A stretch of DNA of 64,000 bases from Peteryoungia rhizophila. Lineage in GTDB: Bacteria; Pseudomonadota; Alphaproteobacteria; Rhizobiales; Rhizobiaceae. This document shows positions 17,159 to 26,134 of this stretch, one piece after another (within the stretch, counting starts at the first letter, position 1; each line of letters opens with the position of its first letter). The position numbers and the translations under genes were made by a program. The stretch spans positions 558,001-622,000 of the forward strand of contig NZ_STGT01000001.1 of NCBI RefSeq assembly GCF_004912145.1, in the 5' to 3' direction. A model generated the notes under the pieces. The model was not told the origin of the DNA. It searched no databases and saw only the letters and a program-made list of their open reading frames with translations.

Positions 17159-17980
17159 TCAGGCCGTGACCCCGCGGGCCGCGACATGCTCGTCACGTTG
17201 CCGCTGGAGTTCCCTCTGCTTGGTGCCGATGGAGGCGATGATCACGCCGATGGTGACAATTCCGATCAGGATGGTGCAGATGGCGTTGATTTCGGGGGTG
17301 ACCCCCAGACGGACCTGGGAATAGATCTTGATCGGAAGGGTCGTCGCACCCGGCCCCGTGGTGAAGCTCGCGATGACGAGATCGTCGAGCGACAGGGTAA
17401 AGGCCAGCATCCAGCCGGAAATGACGGCAGGCAGGATCAGCGGCAGGGTGACCTTGAAGAAGGTCTTGACCGGCGGGCAGCCGAGATCCTGCGCTGCTTC
17501 TTCGAGGCTCGTGTCGAAGGTCAGCAGGCGCGACTGCACGACGATCGCCACGTAACACATGGTGAAGGTCGTGTGGGCGATGACGACCGTCATCAGGCCT
17601 CGGTCGACGCCGACAGCGACGAAAAGCAGAAGCAGCGACAGACCGGTGATCACCTCAGGCATGACGAGCGGCGCATAGATCATGCCTGAAAACAGCAAGC
17701 GTCCCTTGAAGCGCGTGTAGCGAACGAGTGTCAGGGCCGCCAAGGTCCCGAGGACCGTACCGAGCGAGGCACTGAGAAGCCCCACCTGCAGCGTGACCCA
17801 GGCTGCACTCATCAGGCCGGCATTGCGCCACATCTCGCCGTACCATTTCAGCGAGAAGCCGCCCCAGACCGTGACCAGTTTCGACTCGTTGAAGGAGTAG
17901 ATGACCAGGATCAGGATCGGGATGTAGAGAAAGGCGAAGCTGAGCGTCAGGATGGTCGCGTCGAATTTTCCAGGTTTCAT
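17159..17980 (-). CDS. potI: Polyamine (putrescine) ABC transporter permease PotI
   Basis: A 273-residue permease with six membrane segments and the EAA loop AAQDLGCPPVKTFFKVTLPLILPAVISG. The combination AFTLSLDDLVIASFTTGPGATTLP is characteristic of PotC/PotI in spermidine/putrescine systems. It is the last gene of potF-G-H-I on the minus strand, 10 bp after potH. The ATG at 17980 (GGCGG upstream) was preferred to an earlier in-frame start that would extend into potH. It works with PotH as a heterodimeric channel driven by PotG. The choice of putrescine over other polyamines rests on overall PotFGHI resemblance and on the puuA/puuB-like genes at 30.6-33.3 kb. Confidence 0.9.
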   Translation of the reverse strand: MKPGKFDATILTLSFAFLYIPILILVIYSFNESKLVTVWGGFSLKWYGEMWRNAGLMSAAWVTLQVGLLSASLGTVLGTLAALTLVRYTRFKGRLLFSGMIYAPLVMPEVITGLSLLLLFVAVGVDRGLMTVVIAHTTFTMCYVAIVVQSRLLTFDTSLEEAAQDLGCPPVKTFFKVTLPLILPAVISGWMLAFTLSLDDLVIASFTTGPGATTLPIKIYSQVRLGVTPEINAICTILIGIVTIGVIIASIGTKQRELQRQRDEHVAARGVTA

Positions 17981-17990
17981 CGGTCCGCCC

Positions 17991-18896
17991 TCACACTTTC
18001 TGCTGCTGGTTCTGGAAAATGGCGATGGGCACGACCAGAATGAGGAGCAGCAGAACCGCAACGGCGGAGGCGAGCGGCCAGTCGCGATTGCCGAAGAATT
18101 CGGTCCACAGCGTCTTGCCGATCATCAGCGTATCAGCACCACCGAGCAAATCGGGGATGACGAATTCACCCGTGATCGGAATGAAGCAGATCATCGAGCC
18201 GGCGATGACGCCCGGGATCGAGAGGGGAAATGTGATCTTCCAGAAAGCCTTCCATGGCGGGCAGCCGAGATCGCTCGCCGCTTCGAGAAGTGTACCATCC
18301 ATCTTTTCGAGCGCGGCATAGAGCGGCAGCACCATGAAGGGCAGATAGGAATAGACGATGCCGATGAAGACGGCCATCTCGGTGCGGAAGATCTGGACCT
18401 GGCTACCTTCATCCATCAGGCCGAGCGACTGCAGGAGTACGGTCAGCAGGCCCTCCGGCTTGAGGATGCCGATCCAGGCATAGACGCGGATCAGAAACGA
18501 GGTCCAGAAGGGCAGGATGACCAGCATGACCAGCGTCGGGCGGATGGTCACGGATGCACGCGCCATGGCGAGCGCCATGGGATAGCCGATCAGCAGCAGG
18601 AGGAAGGTAGAAATTATCGCAATGCGCAGCGACGAAACATAGGCGTTGAAATAGAGCGAGTCTTCCGTGAGGAAGATATAGTTCTCGAAATCCAGCTGGC
18701 TGATGAAATCGCCGATCGCTGCAAAACCTTCCAGCACCGGCGTATAGGGCGGCATGGCGATCGCCGTATCGGACAGCGAGATCTTCACGATGATCAGGAA
18801 CGGCGTCAGGAAGAAGAGCACCATCCACAGATAGGGAATGATGACGACCAGCCATTTGGCTGAGCCGGATTTGGAGGTGGCGACACTATCTGCCAT
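17991..18896 (-). CDS. potH: Polyamine (putrescine) ABC transporter permease PotH
   Basis: A 301-residue permease: about 20 cytoplasmic residues, six membrane segments, and the EAA loop AASDLGCPPWKAFWKITFPLSIPGVIAG. The segment FIPITGEFVIPDLLGG is the PotB/PotH hallmark. It lies 12 bp after potG and 10 bp before potI. The large periplasmic loop (about residues 45-95) is usual for PotH. Start ATG at 18896. Confidence 0.91.
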   Translation of the reverse strand: MADSVATSKSGSAKWLVVIIPYLWMVLFFLTPFLIIVKISLSDTAIAMPPYTPVLEGFAAIGDFISQLDFENYIFLTEDSLYFNAYVSSLRIAIISTFLLLLIGYPMALAMARASVTIRPTLVMLVILPFWTSFLIRVYAWIGILKPEGLLTVLLQSLGLMDEGSQVQIFRTEMAVFIGIVYSYLPFMVLPLYAALEKMDGTLLEAASDLGCPPWKAFWKITFPLSIPGVIAGSMICFIPITGEFVIPDLLGGADTLMIGKTLWTEFFGNRDWPLASAVAVLLLLILVVPIAIFQNQQQKV

Positions 18897-18908
18897 GTGG
18901 CGCCCTCC

Positions 18909-20063
18909 TCAGCGTGTCAGAACAAGGCCGGCATCGGCCGGCCAGGACAGCCAGACCATGTCGCCAAAGGTGATCGGGCGATCGACGAGACGCGAGACAT
19001 TGGCCTGGGCGGCGCGGAACATGCGTCCGTCATCTAGACGAACGATGAAGACCGAGAAGTCGCCGAGATAACCAATGTCCCAGACCTCGCCATGCAACGA
19101 GTTGGTAGCCGATATCTCGGGCTGGGTGGATGAGATCCGTACTTTTTCCGGCCGGACGGCGAAGGCGACACTGTCGCCCTGCACCGCTTCGCAGGTTTGC
19201 TCGACGGTGATCTTGACGCCGTCGCTGTCGATCCGCACGAGGTCTCCCGTCGGCTGGCTGTCCTTGGATTCGACCTTGGCTTCCAGAATGTTGATGTCGC
19301 CGATGAAGTCAGCGACATAACGCGAGTTCGGCGCCTCGTAGATCTCCGCGGGTGTGGCCACCTGGACGAGGATACCCTTGTCCATGACGGCAATGCGATC
19401 GGACACGGTCATCGCCTCTTCCTGGTCATGGGTAACGATCAGGAAGGTCAGGCCGAGCTTGGTCTGGATGTCCATGAGCTCGAACTGGGTTTCCTCGCGC
19501 AGCTTGCGGTCGAGCGCGCCGAGCGGTTCGTCGAGCAGCAGGACCTTGGGACGCTTGGCGAGCGAACGGGCGAGTGCCACGCGCTGACGCTGGCCACCGG
19601 ACAACTGGTTGGGTTTGCGCTTGGCGAACTGGTCGAGCTTGACCAGCTTCAGCATTTCCTGGACGCGGGCGTCGATCTCGCCCTTCGGCAAGTTATCCTG
19701 CTCGAGACCAAAGGCGATGTTCTTCTCCACCGACATATGCGGGAAGAGCGCGTAGGACTGGAACATCATGTTGGTGGGGCGCTTGTAGGGCGGCACACCG
19801 GAAAGGTCCTGCCCCTGCAGGAGGATGCGGCCGGAGGTCGGCTCTTCGAAGCCTGCCAGCATGCGCATCAGCGTGGTCTTGCCGCAGCCTGACGGACCGA
19901 GCAGCGAGAAGAATTCGCGCTCATAGATATCCAGCGTCAGATTGTCGACCGCGACGAAATCGCCGAAGCGCTTGGTGACATTTTCGAAACGGATGAACGG
20001 AACGGCATCCGGTTCGGTCCAAGGAGAGAATTTACGCTTAACAGGCCCCAGTGTCTTCGCCAT
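18909..20063 (-). CDS. potG: Polyamine ABC transporter ATPase PotG
   Basis: A 384-residue ATPase: Walker A GPSGCGKTTLM (about 56-66), Q-loop MMFQSYALFPHM, signature LSGGQRQRVALARS, Walker B VLLLDEPLGALD, switch His in IVTHDQEEAM, then a C-terminal TOBE_2 regulatory domain (about 290-384). The N-terminal extension before FIRFENVTKRFGDF is typical of PotG. It energises PotHI import. It follows potF after 84 bp that contain a 14-bp perfect hairpin, which would let potF be expressed above potGHI. Confidence 0.92.
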   Translation of the reverse strand: MAKTLGPVKRKFSPWTEPDAVPFIRFENVTKRFGDFVAVDNLTLDIYEREFFSLLGPSGCGKTTLMRMLAGFEEPTSGRILLQGQDLSGVPPYKRPTNMMFQSYALFPHMSVEKNIAFGLEQDNLPKGEIDARVQEMLKLVKLDQFAKRKPNQLSGGQRQRVALARSLAKRPKVLLLDEPLGALDRKLREETQFELMDIQTKLGLTFLIVTHDQEEAMTVSDRIAVMDKGILVQVATPAEIYEAPNSRYVADFIGDINILEAKVESKDSQPTGDLVRIDSDGVKITVEQTCEAVQGDSVAFAVRPEKVRISSTQPEISATNSLHGEVWDIGYLGDFSVFIVRLDDGRMFRAAQANVSRLVDRPITFGDMVWLSWPADAGLVLTR

Positions 20064-20105
20064 TACCCCGATCCCAGCCGTTTTCTTGTTACCCCGAGCA
20101 TGAAG

Positions 20106-20140
20106 AAAATCGCCGGGCGTTTGGGGCGCCCGGCGATTTT
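20106..20140 (-). terminator. Attenuator/stabilising hairpin between potF and potG
   Basis: A perfect 14-bp stem (20106-20119 with 20127-20140, 7-nt loop; core AAAATCGCCGGGCG) begins just past the potF stop. On the minus strand it ends in ATTTTC. Such hairpins after a binding-protein gene usually give partial termination and protect the upstream mRNA. Confidence 0.8.
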
Positions 20141-20147
20141 GGTTTTG

Positions 20148-21248
20148 TCAGTTACCGGTCTTGATCGTCGTCCAGACCCGGTTCAGCACGCGTTGTTCGC
20201 GCGGGCCGTAAGGCGAGATGGTGAAAAGTTTCGCCATGACGTCTTCCGGCGGATAGACGGCCGGATTGTCCTTGACCTCGGCATCGAGCAGTTCCTGGGA
20301 GGCCAGGTTGCCATTGGCATACTGGACATAGTTGGAAGCCTTCGCGATCACGTCAGGGCGCATCAGGAAGTTGATGAACTCATGCGCTTCGGCGACATTC
20401 TTGGCATCCGCGGGGATCGCCATGTTGTCGAACCACATATAAGTGCCTTCCTTCGGGATCACGTAGTTGATCTCGACGCCGTTGTTGGCTTCTTCGGCGC
20501 GGGCCTTTGCCTGCAGGATATCGCCGGACCAGCCGATGGTCACGCAGACGTCGCCATTGGCAAGATCATCGATATAGGCGGAGGAGTTGAAGGTGCGCAC
20601 CGAAGGGCGGATCTTCATGTAAACTTCGCCGCCCGCCTCCAGGTCTGCAGCTTCCTTGCTGTCGGGATCCTTGCCGATGTAGTTCATCGCGATTGCGAAG
20701 GTCTCGTCTGATGCATCGAGGATGTTGATGCCGCAGGTCTTGAGCTTTTCGGCATTTTCCGGCTTGAAGATCGCATCCCAGCTATCGACGGTGAAATCGG
20801 CGCCCAGTGCTTCCTTGACCTTGGCGACATTGTAGCCAATGCCGGTCGTGCCCCACATGTAGTTGATGGCGTATTCATTGCCGGGATCGTATTTCGCCAG
20901 ACGCTCCGAGACCATCGGCCAAAGGTTCGACACGTTGGTCAGCTTCGCCTTGTCGAGCTTCTGGAAGACGCCGGCCTGGATCTGGCGCGCGAGGAAAGGG
21001 GCCGTCGGCACGACGACGTCATAACCCGAGCCGCCGGCCAGCAGCTTGGTCTCGAGCAGCTCGTTGGAATCGAAGACGTCATAGACAACCTTGATGCCGG
21101 TTTCCTTGGTGAAATCCGCGAGCACCGACTCGTCGATATAGTCCGACCAGTTGTAGACATTCACGACGCGTTCCTGCGCCTGGACAGCCGATGCGATGAA
21201 GATCGTCGCCAGGGCTACCGACGCCGTACGGATGAAATGAGCCTTCAT
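20148..21248 (-). CDS. potF: Periplasmic putrescine-binding protein PotF
   Basis: A 366-residue binding protein with a Sec signal peptide (residues 1-24, cleavage after AVQA). The mature start RVVNVYNWSDYIDESVLADF is the classic PotF/PotD signature, followed by GYDVVVPTAPFLARQI and the C-terminal PYGPREQRVLNRVW. It captures the polyamine in the periplasm and delivers it to PotHI. Strong AGGAG site before ATG 21248. It is first in the operon; a 7-bp inverted repeat sits in its leader (21271-21287). Confidence 0.93.
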   Translation of the reverse strand: MKAHFIRTASVALATIFIASAVQAQERVVNVYNWSDYIDESVLADFTKETGIKVVYDVFDSNELLETKLLAGGSGYDVVVPTAPFLARQIQAGVFQKLDKAKLTNVSNLWPMVSERLAKYDPGNEYAINYMWGTTGIGYNVAKVKEALGADFTVDSWDAIFKPENAEKLKTCGINILDASDETFAIAMNYIGKDPDSKEAADLEAGGEVYMKIRPSVRTFNSSAYIDDLANGDVCVTIGWSGDILQAKARAEEANNGVEINYVIPKEGTYMWFDNMAIPADAKNVAEAHEFINFLMRPDVIAKASNYVQYANGNLASQELLDAEVKDNPAVYPPEDVMAKLFTISPYGPREQRVLNRVWTTIKTGN

Positions 21249-21270
21249 TTTTTCTCCTGTTCCAGCTTAG

Positions 21271-21287
21271 GGGAGCAAGGTGCTCCC
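21271..21287. promoter_or_regulatory. Small inverted repeat in potF leader
   Basis: GGGAGCA (21271-21277) and TGCTCCC (21281-21287) are perfect arms with a 3-nt loop, 23-39 nt before the potF ATG and outside its Shine-Dalgarno. It may be a leader hairpin or an operator; there is no direct evidence for either. Confidence 0.4.
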
Positions 21288-21386
21288 GATGCCATTCCCG
21301 TTATTTTTTAAGAGACTAGAAAGGAATTGGACGGGCGACAAGCGAAATTCTTCGCAGTCGCGAATGCTTTATCGGGTGAAATCGTT

Positions 21387-22814
21387 TCATTGGAAATCGA
21401 ACGCCGACAGCCCCGTGACCATCTCGTCGAGGCCGAGCGGGCGGGTCAGCGGGGGTTCTGCACGGGCGAGACAGCCGGAGCGCTCACAAAGACGACAGGC
21501 CGGCCCGATGGCGACCGGCGCCACCGTTCGGTCGGGTAGCGCTGCCGCATAGGCGACATCTTCACGGCTCGATGCATCACAGCCGATGAGGAGCGCCGTC
21601 CTGCGGATGCGCTCACCGAAGCTTGCCTGGGGGCCCTCCAGCGTTCGCGACAAGGTGAGAAAGGCGCTGCCATCCGGCATCTCGACCTGCTCGACCAAGA
21701 CCTGGCCCGGCTGGGCGAAGGCGGAATGCACATTGAGCTTGGGACAGGCGCCGCCGAACTTCGCCTGTGGGAAGCCTGTCGCGCCCGCTCGACGGAAACG
21801 GTTTCCGGCGTTGTCGATCTCCATCATGAAAAAGGGCACACCTGCTGCACCCGGGCGCTGCAACATGGTCAGCCGGTTCGCGGCCTGCTCGAAGGAGACA
21901 TTGAAGCGGGCACGCAGCACGTCGATGTCATAGCGGGCTCGGATGGCAGCCGAAAGAAAGGCGCCGTAAGGCATCATCAGGGCATGCGCGGTGTACCGCG
22001 CCAGCTCGAAGCGGGCGATGCGCCGCGCTTCGCCCGACGAAAGTTCGAGAGCCTCGAGCTCGGCCTGCACGTCTTCGCCAAGGGCGAGAAGCACCACCTC
22101 CATCGCCACTTCCCGCAACTGGTCGAAGGGTGACAACCGTTCGGACAGGAACAGACGCATCGAGTGGCGGTCGTAGCGGCGACGGAGCGAAGGCATGGTC
22201 TGAACGGGCAGCGCGCGGACCACGACGCCGTGGGTCGAGCGCAGCCAGGCCTTGAGGGCAACAGCCAGATCATCGCCCGGCGACAGGCCGAGGCCGGCAT
22301 GAAAGGTCTCGGCCGCCTCGTCGAGCCGGGCGAAATAGTTCGGCCGGCGCTCGAAGACTTCGCAGACCTCGTCGATCGGCAGTCGTGCGCCGGACAGAGA
22401 GGTTTCGTGTCCCTCGCGGGCGAGGAGATCGGCGAGATCGGAGAGCCGTGCGGCCTGCTCGCGATAAGCCCTATAGAGCTTGATGATGCCGCTCGCGGCA
22501 TTGGGTGCGGCCTCCGCCACTTCGATCAGCTCCTGATCGCCGGGGAGTTCGCCCGACAAGAGCGGATCGGCGAAGACCTCGCGCAATTGGCTCGTCGAGC
22601 CGCCCGCCTCACCCTGGAGCTCGTCCAGATCGACCTTGTAGACGGAAGCGAGCTTGAGCAGCAGCTGGACCGTGAGAGGGCGCTGATTGCGCTCGATCAG
22701 ATTGAGGTAAGAGGGAGAGATTTCCAGCGCCTCGGCCATGGCCGTCTGGGTGAGGCCAAGGCCATTGCGAATGCGGCGGACACGGGGGCCTGCGAAGATC
22801 TTGCGCTCTGCCAA
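21387..22814 (-). CDS. XRE-family short-chain fatty acyl regulator (ScfR/RamB type)
   Basis: A 475-residue regulator: XRE helix-turn-helix at about 8-64 (GLTQTAMAEALEISPSYLNLIERN), then an IrrE/ImmA-like middle domain in which the metalloprotease HExxH is replaced (RFELARYTAHALMMPYGAF), and a ScfR C-terminal domain with a cysteine cluster CRLCERSGCLARAEPP. This family (RamB, MccR, PccR) senses acyl-CoAs and controls glyoxylate-shunt or propionyl-CoA genes. It is divergent from isocitrate lyase, the classic RamB target, with 239 bp between. Four TTTACA elements lie within 70 bp of its start. Direct control of aceA is inferred from this arrangement. Confidence 0.88.
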   Translation of the reverse strand: MAERKIFAGPRVRRIRNGLGLTQTAMAEALEISPSYLNLIERNQRPLTVQLLLKLASVYKVDLDELQGEAGGSTSQLREVFADPLLSGELPGDQELIEVAEAAPNAASGIIKLYRAYREQAARLSDLADLLAREGHETSLSGARLPIDEVCEVFERRPNYFARLDEAAETFHAGLGLSPGDDLAVALKAWLRSTHGVVVRALPVQTMPSLRRRYDRHSMRLFLSERLSPFDQLREVAMEVVLLALGEDVQAELEALELSSGEARRIARFELARYTAHALMMPYGAFLSAAIRARYDIDVLRARFNVSFEQAANRLTMLQRPGAAGVPFFMMEIDNAGNRFRRAGATGFPQAKFGGACPKLNVHSAFAQPGQVLVEQVEMPDGSAFLTLSRTLEGPQASFGERIRRTALLIGCDASSREDVAYAAALPDRTVAPVAIGPACRLCERSGCLARAEPPLTRPLGLDEMVTGLSAFDFQ

Positions 22815-22884
22815 TTTACAGCTCCTTTACAAGATTTGTCGCGTTCGACGCCTGATCCGCTGTGACTGAATTTACAAATTTACA
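22815..22884. promoter_or_regulatory. Four TTTACA repeats before the ScfR-type gene
   Basis: TTTACA starts at 22815, 22826, 22871 and 22879 in the divergent aceA region, two of them as TTTACAA. Clustering next to an XRE-type regulator gene suggests an autoregulatory operator; this is inference. Confidence 0.4.
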
Positions 22885-22963
22885 CGTGTGCGCTGTCAAA
22901 GACAAGACAGCCTAACCTCTTTCATGTCGTTGTTTTATCGAATTTTCTGGTCGTATTTTGCAG

Positions 22964-22989
22964 TGCGATGTAAATATAGTCACATCGCA
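22964..22989. promoter_or_regulatory. Inverted repeat TGCGATGT-N10-ACATCGCA before aceA
   Basis: Perfect 8-bp arms at 22964-22971 and 22982-22989 with a 10-nt AT-rich spacer, 65-90 bp before the aceA ATG. The size and position fit a dimeric regulator operator or a promoter-overlapping site. Confidence 0.55.
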
Positions 22990-23053
22990 AGCGACCAAGC
23001 AGACCCGAAAGACTTCACTTGGTCAGCGCCTAGCAGTGACAGGGAGACATGAC

Positions 23054-24343
<1,290 letters not shown>

Positions 24344-24355
24344 TCCGAAGCAATC

Positions 24356-24472
24356 GCCCCTCACCCTACCCTCTCCCCGCAAGCGGGGAGAGGGAGAGCC
24401 CCAAGACCGAGGCCTCCGAATACGTCTTCTCCCCGCTTGCGGGGAGAAGGTGGCGGCAGCCGGATGAGGGGC
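24356..24472. repeat. Rhizobial intergenic palindromic repeat (RIME-like)
   Basis: A 117-bp element bounded by GCCCCTCA (24356-24363) and TGAGGGGC (24465-24472). It contains two near-complementary palindromes: 24371-24392 (CTCTCCCCGC / GCGGGGAGAG) and 24426-24449 (TTCTCCCCGC / GCGGGGAGAA). I recognise this CTCCCCGCAAGCGGGGAG type as a dispersed intergenic repeat in Rhizobiaceae. It lies between aceA and the small gene and could fold into a large hairpin in their transcript. Confidence 0.8.
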
Positions 24473-24527
24473 CGAGCTTTACGAGATCAACGTTTCAAAA
24501 ACCCCTGACACCAAGAGGAGAAATGCC

Positions 24528-24776
24528 ATGACACCCCAGACCCGAGTCAAGGAACGCGCCGAAGAACAGTCCTCGGCCATGAGCTCCGATCAGCAGGCGA
24601 TGATCCGCATGCTGGCCAACGACCTGCACCGGCTCAACCATTCGATCATGAAAGCTGTCGATGCCGGCGTCTCGGTCGAACTCGTTCGCTCCGCCCGCCA
24701 CCATGGCGGCGACGGAAACTGGGGTGATCTGCTGATCCCCGTCATCGTGACCCAGGGCAACCATCAGGCTGCCTGA
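24528..24776 (+). CDS. Conserved small protein downstream of aceA
   Basis: An 82-residue, mostly helical soluble protein (MIRMLANDLHRLNHSIMKAVDAGVSVELVRSARHHGG). It has a good AGGAGA site 6 nt before its ATG and its own downstream terminator. I do not recognise a domain; a small gene at the same position after aceA exists in S. meliloti (from memory). It could be co-transcribed with aceA through the repeat element. Function is unknown. Confidence 0.7.
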   Translation: MTPQTRVKERAEEQSSAMSSDQQAMIRMLANDLHRLNHSIMKAVDAGVSVELVRSARHHGGDGNWGDLLIPVIVTQGNHQAA

Positions 24777-24821
24777 GTCACAAATCTATCCCTCGTCCGG
24801 CCCCTGACCTCCGGACCGGCT

Positions 24822-24873
24822 CCCGCACGACGATCGCCTCCGGGGAGGAGGCAAGATCGCCGTGCGGGTTTTT
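24822..24873 (+). terminator. Rho-independent terminator
   Basis: A long hairpin (CCCGCACG... with ...CGTGCGGG, inner GCCTCC/GGAGGC) ends in GGGTTTTTC at 24866-24874, about 45 bp past the small gene's stop. Confidence 0.85.
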
Positions 24874-24889
24874 CTGCATTCCGGACGTG

Positions 24890-25765
24890 TCAGCCGCGCG
24901 TGCTTGGCCGTTTGCCGGCCAGTATGTCCCGGTGAGACTTGAGAAGTTTTTCAAGCCGGTTCGCGACCAGCCGAATGTCGGTTCTGTGGCGATCGTCGTT
25001 GTTCATCACGATCCACTGGCGATGGCGCAGCTCGGGTATGTCCTCGCCGACCCGTTCCAGCGTCGGATCGAGATCTCCGACGAAACAGGGCAGCACACCG
25101 AGCCCTGCCCCGGCGCGGACCAGATCCCGCAGGGACCTCGGCCGGTTGACGGTCGCGACAATCCGCTCCGACGCATTCTGGCGCGGCCAGCGGAGATAGG
25201 CCGATACGGCATTTTCATCGTCCACTGCAATCCAAGGTTCCGGACCGATCCAGTCCCTGTTGCGCGCCCGATAGGCAGCATAGGCGACCTCACCTGCCTG
25301 TATCGCCGCGAGGTTGGGCTCCTCGGGCTCGAAGGCACGAATGCCGATATCGCTCTCCCGGTGCGCGAGCCTGGCGCGCTGTTCGGCAACATGGAGATCG
25401 ATGCGGAATTCGTCGCGCGGGGTGCGGATCACGGACATGTTCTGGCAGAGCAGCCAGGCGATCCACGTCCCGAGACTGATCCGCACGAGGGACTGTCCGG
25501 CCTTGCCGCGACGCCATTCTTCCACACGCTTGCTGCCAGCTTCCAGTTCGATCAGATGCTCCAGCAACTGGCTACCGTCGCCGGTCAGGCGATAGCCGGT
25601 CTGACTGCGCAGGAAGAGCTCACGACCCAGCGCCTGCTCGAGCTCGACCATGCGGCGCCCGAGCGTCGCGGCACTGAGGCCGGTTACTTCGGCGGCTGCG
25701 GTCAAGCCGCCTTGACGGGCGACCGCGAGAAAAAGCTGATAGGCATCCCAGGCTATGTCTTTCAT
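24890..25765 (-). CDS. LysR-family transcriptional regulator
   Basis: A 291-residue regulator: winged HTH at about 1-62 (YQLFLAVARQGGLTAAAEVTGLSAATLGRRMVELE), then a substrate-binding domain. Start ATG 25765 was preferred to an in-frame GTG 6 codons earlier because the LysR N-terminus (MKDIAWDAYQLFLAV) begins there. It is divergent from a small hypothetical gene at 25855. The binding domain gives no clue to the ligand. Confidence 0.85.
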   Translation of the reverse strand: MKDIAWDAYQLFLAVARQGGLTAAAEVTGLSAATLGRRMVELEQALGRELFLRSQTGYRLTGDGSQLLEHLIELEAGSKRVEEWRRGKAGQSLVRISLGTWIAWLLCQNMSVIRTPRDEFRIDLHVAEQRARLAHRESDIGIRAFEPEEPNLAAIQAGEVAYAAYRARNRDWIGPEPWIAVDDENAVSAYLRWPRQNASERIVATVNRPRSLRDLVRAGAGLGVLPCFVGDLDPTLERVGEDIPELRHRQWIVMNNDDRHRTDIRLVANRLEKLLKSHRDILAGKRPSTRG

Positions 25766-25854
25766 GGCTGAAAGACATAGCACGTTGTTGGCTGTTCATG
25801 CATCCATATTCGGAGGATAAAAGGGAAGACGGCATCAATCTCAGGAGATCCGTC

Positions 25855-26079
25855 ATGCACGAAACTTATGCTGCCCTTGCCATCATCGCGCTTCAAAAAA
25901 AGGTCGGGAAACCTGACCAGCTATCCGAGGATGAGTTCTACGCCCAGTTCTGCGAAGCGCCGTGGCACCGCCTCTCGCGCCGGTGCAAAGCCTTCTTCGC
26001 TCGGCTGAAGCTCAGCGAAGATGGGGCGCGCTGCACAAGCGGCCAAGCAAGCCCGGCGACGCGGACGGCTGAAGCCTGA
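25855..26079 (+). CDS. Small hypothetical protein
   Basis: A 74-residue protein starting HETYAALAIIALQKKVGKPDQLSEDEFYAQFCEAPWHRLSRRCKAFFARL, cationic towards the C-terminus. An AGGAG lies 8 nt before ATG 25855. It is divergent from the LysR gene (89 bp apart), which makes it a candidate target. A strong hairpin follows it. I recognise no family. Confidence 0.55.
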   Translation: MHETYAALAIIALQKKVGKPDQLSEDEFYAQFCEAPWHRLSRRCKAFFARLKLSEDGARCTSGQASPATRTAEA

Positions 26080-26080
26080 T

Positions 26081-26117
26081 GCAACAAAGCCCGGCGCGCG
26101 GCGCCGGGCTTTGTTGC
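26081..26117. terminator. Bidirectional hairpin between convergent genes
   Basis: A perfect 17-bp stem (26081-26097 with 26101-26117, 3-nt loop; GC core with A/T-rich base) between the small + gene ending at 26079 and the chemoreceptor ending at 26135 on the minus strand. The symmetric base provides short T-rich tails in both directions. Confidence 0.8.
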
Positions 26118-26134
26118 TGTCAGAAAGTCTCGTC

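Noticed and set aside
24356..24472. Possible CRISPR or IS end
   Set aside because: Two palindromes in one intergenic element with no spacers, no transposase and no target duplication; best explained as a dispersed rhizobial repeat.
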